From contig FJOG01000063.1 of the NCBI GenBank assembly GCA_900073065.1, forward strand, positions 172,875 through 232,461: a DNA stretch of 59,587 bases, written 5' to 3'. The notes under the pieces are model-generated. The model ran no database searches and was not told the origin of the DNA. It saw only the letters and a list, made by a program, of their open reading frames with translations. Both the position numbers and the translations under genes were made by a program. Below are positions 47,017 through 56,182 of this stretch, one piece after another. This DNA is from Phialocephala subalpina. Its lineage: Eukaryota; Ascomycota; Leotiomycetes; Helotiales; Mollisiaceae. Each line of letters begins with the position of its first letter. Within the stretch, counting starts at the first letter, position 1.

Positions 47017-47820
47017 CAGAACCGGCTTCCGGTCTTAGCGGAGAAACGTTGAAACCTTATTTAGCATGGGCCCGGCGGCAATTAGTTTTGGAGCGACTTT
47101 GCCGCCACTTCCAATCTTGGCAGGCTCCAAGCGCTAAGCGAACAAATGTGGCTGTGAGAGTGGAACCGCAACCCCATCATCGTAACTTTCTGAAATTGCA
47201 ATTCGAAGGCAAGAAAGACCACTAACGTCCATCCCTACGTAGCGGAAACCCTACGTGCCGGAAAATTTAATAGGTACTATGACTTCAAGCATCTTAAAAT
47301 CTGTGCATACCTTAAAATCTCCTATATTTTTTTATAATTAATATTCCGTGGCCTCTCCCGTACACCCCTAAACCCCTCCCACTAGAAAATCATGTTCGCA
47401 ATATCGCCCTTACGCCTGATTTGCAAACAGTCTTCTTTCATAGCGTAATAGACTCCCTCTACCACAGCTCTACTACCGAGCTTATACCAACCCCAATACT
47501 TATAAAGTAGTTTTATCCGAGCTCTATGGCCTCACTAGCTTTGTGGCGTGTACATTTAGGTAAGGTTGCCACGCGGATTGGGACCTCGGCTAACAATTTT
47601 GGTTAGTGCGAAACAGCCCCGCACGTCCTGTATTATTTACGCAACAGCTCCGGACTGTGGCTAATGCCAAAAATGGCGCTATGGTTATATCACGTGCTAT
47701 GTCGTGATGTTATCTGACTCAACCTGAAGCTGCTGGCACAACGTTCTTACCATCAAACACCTTCCTTCTTCTATTCATTCTCAGGAGTTGGTCTAGGAAC
47801 AGAAACGCTGGCATCTTTAT
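47017..47820. other. Intergenic DNA upstream of the chromate transporter pseudogene
   Basis: Includes CCCCTCCC and AT-rich stretches at 47310-47400. The promoter-proximal part before 47821 has a pyrimidine-rich leader (CCTTCCTTCTTCTATTCATT at about 47761), plausible as the old core promoter and 5' UTR. No gene was recognised. Confidence 0.5.
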
Positions 47821-49566
47821 ATGACGGACGTATACTCCTCTGCGCTGCGGCGTAGTGCCGACCTCATGCATATCGATCTATCCAAAATCTGGGATCGAGC
47901 GGTAGACGTGGTAGCGGCGAATTGGTACTTAGGGTTTACAGCATTCGGTGGCCCGCTAGTGTACTTTCAAATTGTATGAACGACGGTTCAATTCTATGTA
48001 TAATTGCTGACATGGTACAGCTCCACAAGAAATTTGTCGAGAAGTACGAGTGGGTAGATGAGCAATTGGTATAGCGACGCTTCTATCGAATACAAAGAAT
48101 ATCACGGCTAATTATAGCATTATTATTAGTATCAAGAGATTTTTGTGCTGAGTTAGGTACTCCCTGGCCCAGCAAGTACTAAGATGCTGTTCTGTATAAA
48201 CTATCTTCGTGGTAGTCTTCTCGCTGGATTCGGCGCATTCTTACTGTGGTAGTATGTCCGACCCTATTACTTTTATATATTTGTCGAATAAGTCCACGGG
48301 TTTCATTTTGCTATACTAACTGATAGGTATCTTCCCGGCGCTATTGGTATGTATGCTTTATTATTGGGTGTCTCTCGTATCGGTGATACTCTACCTCCGC
48401 CAGTTTACGCGCTCCTCTCTGGTCTCAACGCAGCTACTGTCGGTATTATTGCTCTCGCCGCCGTTCAGCTTGCGCAAAAAGCTATCACCGATAAGGTTAC
48501 TCGCGCGCTAGTGTTCCTTGGTGGAGTCGCCGGGATGCTATATACGGCTTTATGGTTCTTCCTAGTCTTAATGGCTGGGGCGGGAGTCGTAACAATTGTT
48601 TGGGATTTTCGGTGGGTCTAGCGCATATATAAGCGGGTGTGGAGACCACGACGGATATTAGCTCAGTCGACTGGAGAAGGCCCCGGACCGGGATAGCGCT
48701 CTCGTGAGGAGATGCCTGGGAATAGAAGAGCCGCCTACGCCGAGTCCGACCATGATGAGAGGTCCATATATCTTCGACGTATGCTAGTTTCTGAGGATCT
48801 TGATCCGAGGTCGACAGAACTTGGAGCTTCTCCTGGCAGTCTTGAGGCTGCTATAGCGCCAGGCGAATTATAGTCTTCCGATTGAGTCGTTCCACCAAGT
48901 ATACAGATGAATCTCCTGACCTGGAAAACTGGACTGTGTGTTATTGGCGCCTTCCTCGCGTCCTTTATTACGATTATGGTCATCCGCGGTCTACTCAAAA
49001 ATCCACCTAGAGGCGTCTCACTATTTGCAAACCTCTACCTTGCAGGCACGATCATCTTCGGCGGCGGGCCTATAGTTATCCCCCTTCTTCGCGAGTATAT
49101 TGTAGCCGAAGGCTGGGTCTCCCCACGCGATTTCCTCCTGGGCCTTGTACTTATCTAGTCTTTTCCCGGCCCAAACTTTAACTTTGCGGTCTATCTTGGC
49201 TCGCTTGCAACGGCTGGGACTTCTCTTCTATTATTCTCAGGGGCACTAATCGGATTTATCGGCATTTTCACGCCAGGTATTATTATTGTTGTAGGAATTA
49301 TGGGATTATAGAGTGTTCTACGCTCTTATCGCTGGCTGTTGTCTCTGCTACGGGGAGTTAACGCTGGGGCTATTGGGTTAGTATTTACGGCCGTGTATAA
49401 ATTATGGCAGATTGGCTACGTAGATGTGAATAACCAGGGCGGGAGCCCCCTTGGAAGAGACCCGTGGTGGGTTGCAATCACGGCTATAAGCTTCGTTGGA
49501 GGTACGTGGTTTGGATTGAGTGCACTATTTGCAATTCTGCTTGGGGGGCCTATGGGGATGGCGTAG
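47821..49566 (+). pseudogene. Chromate transporter (CHR superfamily, long two-domain form), RIP-killed
   Basis: CHR proteins are membrane transporters; characterised members export chromate. The ATG at 47821 opens an N-terminal half with FTAFGGPLVYFQI, LHKKFVEKYEWVDEQL and LPGPASTKMLFCINYLRG, and the gene continues with YLPGAIGMYALLLGVS. The second half repeats the fold: NLYLAGTIIFGGGPIVIPLL and SFPGPNFNFAVYLGSLATAG. Three introns remain intact and in frame: 47974-48020, 48069-48129, 48249-48326. Seven internal stops (TAG at 48154, 48619, 48694, 48871, 49156, 49309; TGA at 48883) interrupt one frame that otherwise runs without indels to about 49566. Each stop is one transition from a Gln, Trp or Arg codon, as RIP makes. 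The hydrophilic linker between halves is at 48622-48906. Confidence 0.9.
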
Positions 49567-50491
49567 TATGGAGTTGTAAAGGCCTAGAATATCTGTACTA
49601 AGAGCAGAGTATTAAGCACGTACCAATAACGAAGAGATTACGGGTCTTGAACTAGCTAGCTATATAATGCAACCTCCAGTTGGAACTCTTACTTCTTTAC
49701 CTCTGGGAAAATATCGTATAATCAGAAAGCCAAAACAGGCCAAGAAAGATCCAGGCAGGAAGAGAGGGATGTTTTGAATACGTTTCAATATTTTTGTTGC
49801 TTTTCAATCGGCATAGTAGGGCGACCTACGGGATGTTCGCCTCGTAGGGACGCCTAAAACTCATAGTGTTTGGACCCACAACGAGTTCGACGTTCACTGT
49901 ATACTTCACTTCCGGCAGTCCCAGAGTCAGCCCCGGTAGCCGAACGGGTCCTCGCAGACTATGGCGTGACATCAAAGGTGGGGTCTGGGAGAGAGCCTTT
50001 GATACAGGCCTTAGAGTTCGTGGTCGTGGAAGCCGAAGCAGGCTTCAATTGATTCAAGTAGTCTTTTATCGCGACTGAATGGCCATCAGGAAGGAAGTTG
50101 AGAATAGTCAGGATGACGCAACCAGCGCCACATTTTGCGACTGACCACCAAGTAGGGGGCACCAGGCGAGAGATGGTCCAAGTTGCCGCCTCTGCACTTT
50201 TTGTGAGAAATTACTCATACCCGATCACATGGTGCATTCGCTTCAACACTATAGGACAATGAACTTAGCTCTTATCTCCCCCCACGATCCAAGGCTCAAG
50301 CTTTCCTCGCATGAGCTTGCCCAAATTTCGCTAACGAACGTGGTATATAAACAACATTGTCCTATTATCGTAAAATATAAATGCCTAATCAACATTTTCG
50401 CGACAAAAAGCAAGCAATACCCGCCGAGAACGCCGAATCTTCTAGCCTCGAATGTTCGGTTGACTCTACATAATCCTAACGATCGTTGACT
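49567..50491. other. Region between the CHR and arrestin pseudogenes; no recognised gene, possible TATA box
   Basis: A pair of overlapping frames at 49866-50162 (either strand) is open for 60-70 codons, but neither shows a known domain; the minus-strand one ends in a TAG that RIP could have made. TATATAAA at 50341-50348 lies about 145 bp before the arrestin reading frame and could be its TATA box. Confidence 0.45.
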
Positions 50492-51936
50492 TCGTATGAC
50501 ATAAAAGTCACCATCTTGCTAGAACCCTCTGCCGGCGATTATGATGTCTCGTTTACCACGATGGAGTACGTGCGGGGTACTATTAACCTATGTTCAAAGC
50601 GGGGGGAGGCAGTATCAAAAATTACTCTGACACTTTAAGGTTAGCTTCCTATTCAGTGATAGGTCTTAAGTATATCTCTAACTACTTCTTCGATAGGAAG
50701 TCTTATTACTAGCGTGATCACGGCCGTAAGTAACCCGCTAGATGGCACGTTATATACCGTGGACAATCACAAGGTTCGACTACTCTCCCTTTCTCTCTCT
50801 TAGACTTCATTCACCGACCGCTCTTGAAAGTCCCTAAAACTTATGGTACCACGGGTTAGCTTTTCGAACTACGCCAGAATCTATCCCCTCGTCCTGATGT
50901 CCCAATACCACCGAAAGGTTTTTCAATGCTCAACGGTACTAATATATTCCCATTTCAGATCCGGTTTCCTATTCTTGTAATGTGCAATAATCCTAATGGT
51001 TGGACCGAGCGCCACTATACTACTCTTCCTCCCTCGATCAAGGTTCGAGGATCAAGGAGTAGTGGCGAAGTGTAGTATTGGCTCAGGGTCAAAGTCGAAA
51101 GGCCGGGACAGTTTATGTTCGACGCGACTACTCAGCGGGAGCTGAAATTTCTACCCTTAGATCCGGTATCGCCTCCTCTAATGCTATAGCTGGCACACGG
51201 TAGAAGTACTATAGTTTTAGTATCTGCGGGTCTGAAAAGCTTCCTGCTGGCTCCCAAGGCGGCTCAACGAGCGGACAATTGCTTAGTGATCCTCGAGGCA
51301 GCTCTACCATCCCCTTCCGTCCTTTATATAGGCTACCCTTTACTATTACGAGTTTTCGCAACCACCAATAGGAGATCAGTAAGTTTATCTCCTCTAGTTT
51401 CATTGTGGACTCTAGGCGTGACAATTCGAACCGAGACCATTATTACTGCTGGACTTAGCTCGACCACCTGGACATCGTTCAATGAACTCATTAACGTCTC
51501 TGGTCTTGGAATACAACTAGGAGATTCAAGTACAACGCCTAGTGAAATCAGTAACTATCTGTGGAGAGATGCTATTATCCCAAATATTACTCCCAGTTTT
51601 ACATCCTGCACTCTTATACAACAGTATGCCCTTATAGTAACTGCTGGAGTGTCGTATGGGCCTAGAGGAACCGTAGAAGTATCAAACCAGAACTCCAAAT
51701 GCTTACTTCTGAAACTAATGATTCATTTTCTTGCTCAGACAGTTAAATCCTCGATCAATATCGAAGTCCATTCTGGCATGAAATCTGCACCGGCTTTGAT
51801 GGAAATGGGGCGGCCGGACGAGGTTCAGACTGAGCAGACGGCATTCATCCCTTGGAGGGTGGGATCGGAAAGGCACCTGGGTATTACACGGCGGTCTGAC
51901 TGGAGGTCAACTAGCACTCCGCCTCCTCCTTACTAA
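50492..51936 (+). pseudogene. Arrestin-like (ART-family) protein, RIP-damaged
   Basis: Fungal arrestin-related proteins recruit Rsp5-type ubiquitin ligase to plasma-membrane transporters for endocytosis. The N-terminal arrestin sandwich is visible from 50492 (SYDIKVTILLEP, YVRGTINL, EAVSKITLTL followed by a stop), then RPGQFMFDATTQRELKFLPL near 51110. The C-terminal sandwich is open from 51286 to 51936: ALPSPSVLYIGYPLLLRVFA, SGLGIQLGDSSTTPSEISN, LWRDAIIPNITPSFTSCTLI, QQYALIVTAGVSYGPRG. The frame closes with PPPPY, a PY-type motif such as binds WW domains, at the very C-terminus. Stops and frame changes between 50635 and 51285 show that it is not functional. The start codon is unclear; TTG/ATG altered by mutation near 50486 is likely. 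Confidence 0.75.
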
Positions 51937-52015
51937 AATGGTAGTGCTTGATTTGGTTTGAGTTCACTATTTGCGATGTTGCTTGGTAGTGGCAGGGTTA
52001 GATGGGAATTGGCAC
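51937..52015 (+). pseudogene. Short fragment resembling the CHR-transporter C-terminus
   Basis: TTTGGTTTGAGTTCACTATT and the following 15 bases resemble the C-terminal coding sequence of the chromate transporter at 49511-49545 (about 29 of 35 bases by eye), encoding GLSSLFAMLLG versus GLSALFAILLG. It suggests a second, mostly lost CHR copy or a partial duplication. The match is short, so chance cannot be excluded. Confidence 0.35.
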
Positions 52016-52196
52016 GACTGAGCGGCAGCTCCAGTGCAGAAGCAGCCACGTGGCTGTCCGTAGAAACTTCTGAATTAACGCCACATCTCACGTGAGTTTC
52101 GTATAATATCCAATATAATACCATTAATATAGCGTAACTGTAAATATAATATTATGTAAATAGATTCCTCGCTTATTAAGATGCTTGGCGTATTAT

Positions 52197-52350
52197 GTAC
52201 GGAAGGGGGTTTCAAGTGGGGCTCGCGCACCCCATGTATTCTGTTCACCATTTAAGGGAAAGTTGCTTATGTTTTTATCTCAGTATTGGAGGACACCTCT
52301 CGCCACAGCCATGGGGGTGCGCGAGCCCCACTTGAAACCCTCTTCCGTAC
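52197..52350. repeat. Near-perfect inverted repeat: 40-bp arms, 73-base loop
   Basis: The left arm 52197-52236 (GTACGGAAGGGGGTTTCAAG...) and right arm 52310-52350 are complementary over about 40 bp with one mismatch and one single-base insertion. The arms are GC-rich (GGGGCTCGCGCACCCC) and un-RIPed. As RNA this would form a very stable hairpin; as DNA it may be a foldback transposon or the inverted ends of a MITE. No target duplication is obvious: left flank ATTAT, right flank CCCCT. Confidence 0.85.
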
Positions 52351-53103
52351 CCCCTCGCACTTTGTCTGGATAAATCCGGCACGTAGGTTTCCTTGTGCTC
52401 TATGTCTTCAAAGCTTAGAGCTATATTCTTTCTTGATAGGAGCTTCATGCTAGGGTCCCGAAATTTGGAGATAGGCCAATGGTTGTAATAGAGCAGGGGG
52501 GAACAGCCGGAAGGACTTTCACGCCGCCGACGGGACAATCGATAATATAACCATAACTATAGTATTTTCTTACTGTAACTGAATCCTTCTAGAGAAATTG
52601 CCAAAGAACAAGATCAAACTGATTATGAACTCTATATTTTTATGTAGTGGAGATTTAAGACCCCCAAGCCATGAAGTTGTTCCGGTACGTAGGGTTTTGT
52701 TAGTTGGGCAATCCCGGTCTCTGAGTAAAGTGTATTATAGTCACGTGCCCACGGGTATAAAGTCCCGTGGAGGAACCCAGTTCCAGTTAATTAAGCATGC
52801 TGCTATCACTTCTTCTTCCAATGCTCAACTGTTTTCCGCCACGCAGGGATGGACATTACGAGCGGTGCAAGCACAGGCTTCTACCGCAAGACGATGCTGA
52901 CAGATACTGCCAGTCTGGATCCCAGAACTTGTATCATAAGAGTTGTAAAGGATGAGCATCCAGAGAGAAAGTCTTTGAGCAATCCCAGACCTCGACATCT
53001 AACGTTATCCAATGTATGTACAGCGCAGACTAAATGATTTTCTATCTAGTAGATCCTCCGCTTCTCCAATGAGCATTAAGTCCTCAAACCTAAAGAGCCA
53101 ATC
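52351..53103. other. Moderate-GC DNA, no recognised gene
   Basis: Open frames at 52598-52900 and 52849-53037 are 60-100 codons long but carry no identifiable motif, and their composition is ordinary. This could be the remains of a gene disrupted by the DNA transposon that starts at 53106. Confidence 0.45.
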
Positions 53104-53105
53104 TA

Positions 53106-53155
53106 AGTCAAACCCCCTAGAAGTGGGCCCCCCCCTGTTCTAGGCCACCTCGCTT
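53106..53155 (+). repeat. Left terminal inverted repeat of the Fot-like element
   Basis: Begins AGTCAAACCCCCTAGAAGTG, followed by GGCCCCCCCCTGTTCTAGGC and ending CCTCGCTT. It is preceded by the TA target site. Confidence 0.93.
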
Positions 53156-53195
53156 AATTCCAACCTACTTAGTTCGACCGCGAATAACTTTTTAA

Positions 53196-54900
53196 TCAAC
53201 TAATAGATATATGAAATAAAGTAAAGGCTATACTAGGGAAATCATCGGAATCTAATAGTATATTTTGGCGGTCCCCAACTTTCATCTGTACTTTATAGAT
53301 TTTCTCGATATTAGCGAACTTAGAATTTAAACTAATCTTTACTTTCCGCCGTTTTCTAGGCTCAAGTTGGATTACTTTAACTTCCAATGCTTAGATCTTA
53401 CGCTTTTACTTAGTAATAATAAAGTCCTTATCGTTTAAGCCCTTAACTATTTTCCTAAAAGCACTTTAGTAATTGCTATATTGGTCTACTTAAGTCTCGT
53501 GATTTGCCTCGATTATTCTTAAACATTTTTACTTTTTTAAAGGGTTTTCTAAACTCTAAATAATAAATCTTAAATCTATTTAAGTATTATATCCTTTCTT
53601 AACGGTTATAAAGGCTTCTCGGCCGCTTTATTACTATTTTCAAGTAATAATCGGTTTATAAAAAGCTTCGAGATATTTAGTGGCTATAACTTTAAGGCTT
53701 TTTAACCCGCTTTATAATTTCCTTTTATTAAAGTATTTATTCGAGTTTACTTATAACATTTCAAGAAGTTTTACTTCTTTATAAGCGTTAAATCGTTAAT
53801 AAGAAATAGCAAACTTAATTGCTTTCGATAAACAAATTTAAAGGAAAAGAAAATAAATAAATCTAAAGGTTAAAATATATATAAAGTATATAATAATAAG
53901 AATAATAAATAAATATTATTAAAAAAGTATTCCCATATGAATTCTATTGCTTTATAGCTCTTATAACTATCTAATATAAATAGACGGGGCTTTTTTAAGT
54001 TATGTAATACCATTTAAAATATAAAAACGGTTTATAATTACTCCAAAGTAATATCGTCAAATGTTTATTTATTATCGGTTATAGTAAACTTTTAGCCCTT
54101 ATACTCTCTTAATCCCATAGGAAACTATTATTATTAGATTGATTTTCCTTTAAATATAATAATCAGAAAAATAATTCGATTACTCGGAGAAATATATTTA
54201 ATAAATAAAGTCTAAACTTTAGAACTTAATTATTTCTTTTAAATAAACCGTTTTTTAGTACTCTTACAAGCCTGGGATCAAAAGTCTGTGTTTTATAGGC
54301 CTTCTCGCTAATAAATAAACATTGAAACCAAATTTCGATTTTTAACCACGAAATTAAAATAGCTCCGATTAGTTTAGCAAACTCACTTTAGCCTCTTATA
54401 AGTATCGCATTATAAGCTCAAATGATTCCGATTTGTGCGTATTTTATAGTGTTTGAGTAAAGTCGTTAACTTTGGTTTTCATCGCTTAAAAAATGCCTTG
54501 AAAAATGCTTGTAAAATATAAACTTTTGATCCCAAGCTTGTTAACTATTAATTTATTCTCCCTTTAGCCTTTTATAATCCCTACTTTATTTATATTCCAT
54601 CGGTTTTTAACTTTAATTACTTTAATCGCTAATATCTCTAATTTTTAAAACTAAATCTTAATAATATTAAATGTAATACTATTAATACGCATAAAATCGA
54701 TTTTGAATTGCTTTTTAGTCTTAAGAATAGGATTCCGGCGAAGAAATCTAATTATTTAACGTTTTCCGAGTAGTATAATATCGCGTCAAAAGGTCAAAAT
54801 ATAACTAATAAAAACTCGGATTTGTGCATATGTAAGGTTAAGCCTTAAGCTTTCTTGAACTAGTACCCAGTCTGTAAGACGTTGCTCTTAGATCGGGGCA
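53196..54900 (-). pseudogene. Fot/pogo-like DDE transposase, RIP-degraded
   Basis: Cut-and-paste transposase of the host transposon. On the minus strand at about 54120-53960 I read WTDNK/TFDDITLE, then NLKKPRLFILDSYKSYKAIE, which corresponds to the second catalytic block of pogo-type DDE enzymes (L-I-L-D-G-H-x-S-H), with Gly/His changed to Ser/Tyr. At 53196-53387 the C-terminal tail is open: LEPRKRRKVKISLNSKFANI followed by EKIYKVQ, a Lys/Arg-rich end like that of Fot1 proteins. Stops break the frame, and a 274-bp element interrupts it at 54267-54540. It cannot encode an active enzyme. Confidence 0.8.
54267..54540. mobile_element. MITE-like element (274 bp) with 30-bp inverted ends and TTA duplication
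   Basis: The left end CAAGCCTGGGATCAAAAGTC and right end (complement CAAGCTTGGGATCAAAAGTT) are inverted repeats over about 30 bp with four transition-type differences. TTA lies immediately outside both ends (54264-54266 and 54541-54543). Inverted ends plus a 3-bp TTA/TAA target duplication are typical of PIF/Harbinger elements. It carries no coding capacity and sits inside the Fot-like transposase gene. Confidence 0.75.
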
Positions 54901-55168
54901 AGCCTCTATAAATGCGTATAGGCTTCTTTCTTAGGAAGAATGCTAAGTACTCTATATTGAAGAGTACTTCTCGGTACACCCCAGTCGAGAGAGGATTTTC
55001 GTAAGGACTTCCCATTTGCCACGTCTTTAAGTGCATATTGGACGTTAGCTTCCGTATATGAGGGCTTTATAATCGGCTCTAATGACTTGCAAAATTTGGA
55101 AGAGTTTTATTAAGGAATAATAAAAATATTCGAGGTTAAAGTGAGTAGTGGGGTAATGGCGGTATGCT

Positions 55169-55218
55169 AAGCGAGGTGGCCCAGAACAGGGGGGGGCCCA
55201 CTTCTAGGGGGTTTGACT
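55169..55218 (-). repeat. Right terminal inverted repeat of the Fot-like element
   Basis: Reverse complement of the left repeat with one base different (GTTCTGGGC in place of GTTCTAGGC). TA follows at 55219-55220. Confidence 0.93.
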
Positions 55219-55331
55219 TATCCCCAGCACCCGTTAAGTCTCCAGTCTGAAAGTCCTCAGTTCTCACCAGAGGATTATCTCGTCCCTTCCGGCCTTCACA
55301 GAGCAGAGATTTGGTGCCTCGTTTTAAGAAG

Positions 55332-55637
55332 CTAGCCGGTGTATATCTCTCTGGCCTAGGATAACTCTGATCCTAACCTTTTATTAGATTATAGGCCTTG
55401 GATCAAAAGAACGCTACTCACGACTTCTGTCAAGCTGAGTGGCCATGAAGGTCCATCTCTAGATGATCCTTTAGATGTGTAATTAAAGAGTTTTCCGTTC
55501 CTCCGTCCCAAAACGTAAATGTCACAGCCAAACTCGCTCCTTAGCTCGTCTGCCTTTTCCATAAAGGTGATTTTCCTTCTCCGAAAATTATCTGTCACGC
55601 CTTTTGTCGAGCGCTGTTGAGATCGCACCTTCTCCAT
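55332..55637 (-). CDS. Small MADS-box-like (SRF-type) protein, probably two exons
   Basis: From the ATG at 55637, residues 19-38 read RRRKITFMEKADELRSEFGC, followed by DIYVLGRRNGKLFNYTSKG and later WPLSLTEV. The pattern (basic start, K-x-F-x-K-A-D-E-L, then a hydrophobic strand D-I-Y-V-L and R-N-G-K) is that of short fungal MADS-box-related proteins. Unspliced, the frame ends at 55389 (82 codons). A good intron, 55421-55356 (GTGAGT...CTAG, 66 bp), would replace the tail by AREIYTG and end at 55332 (79 codons). Such proteins bind DNA in known families, but this one lacks a convincing dimerisation extension. It lies just outside the Fot-like element and has normal base composition. It may be a truncated family member. 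Confidence 0.6.
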
Positions 55638-56182
55638 GCTTCAAAGAGACTTAGAATATTCCTCCTAAGGTGTTATAGGCTATTCAATGCAATAGTTCTC
55701 GAGCTGCCTTCGTGGTATCCTCCGATAATCCGATGAAGAATACAACCCGCGTACATTTTACCTCTTCTCGATATATTATATCGAAGCTGCAGAGTTTTGC
55801 CTTCGAATTCATCTTCTTAATTTCGGTCAGCGTTCAACTGCGGGAGAGAAGAACGAAGTCTCACTAGATAATACGATGTCACAGCTGACATCAATAGTTA
55901 TAGACTGAAGATGACTGAATCTTCTTTCCAAATTTTAGGGCTGACGCTGTGACATCAATGGTTACAGATTGAAGATGACTGAATCTTCTTGCCATCTTCT
56001 AGGGCAGAGCTGACTGCGAAAGCACAATTCTGAAATCAAGAGCGGAGATTCGCAGATGGTTGGAAGCTTGTACATTCGACAGAGAGGTGGGTGGATCTTT
56101 GATTGATACCAGGGTTGTGGTTGACTCGCACAGAAATGAGAACTTTTGGAATAGCTTCAGCATTGTCATCTCTCCAGTGCTG
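55638..56182. other. Intergenic DNA between the MADS-like and BTB genes
   Basis: 545 bp including the tandem duplication. It holds the upstream region of the MADS-like gene and the 3' end of the BTB gene; both point left. Nothing else was recognised. Confidence 0.55.
55884..56007 (+). repeat. Tandem duplication, two copies of about 60 bp
   Basis: GACATCAATRGTTAYAGAYT followed by GAAGATGACTGAATCTTCTT occurs at 55886-55927 and again at 55951-55990, each followed by a TTTTAGGGC/TCTAGGGC tail. It lies between the MADS-like and BTB genes and contains no frame. Confidence 0.8.

Larger units (their letters stand above)
53106..55218 (-). mobile_element. Fot/pogo-type (Tc1/mariner) DNA transposon, 2.1 kb, RIP-inactivated
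   Basis: Terminal inverted repeats of 50 bp, starting AGTCAAACCCCCTAGAAGTG (53106-53155 and 55169-55218), match with one difference. TA dinucleotides flank both ends (53104-53105 and 55219-55220), the target duplication of this superfamily. The size is like Fot1 elements. The interior is AT-rich with RIP stops. The transposase reads on the minus strand. Another element (54267-54540) is nested in it. The TIRs are GC-rich and kept intact, whereas the coding interior has decayed. Confidence 0.93.

Noticed and set aside
46968..47225. 85-codon frame at the end of the minisatellite
   Set aside because: Starts inside the repeat array, shows no domain and no conserved composition, and has no clear promoter or intron context.
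49866..50162. Possible small protein on either strand
   Set aside because: Frames are open on both strands by chance of composition, neither has motifs, and one ends in a probable RIP stop; too weak to call.
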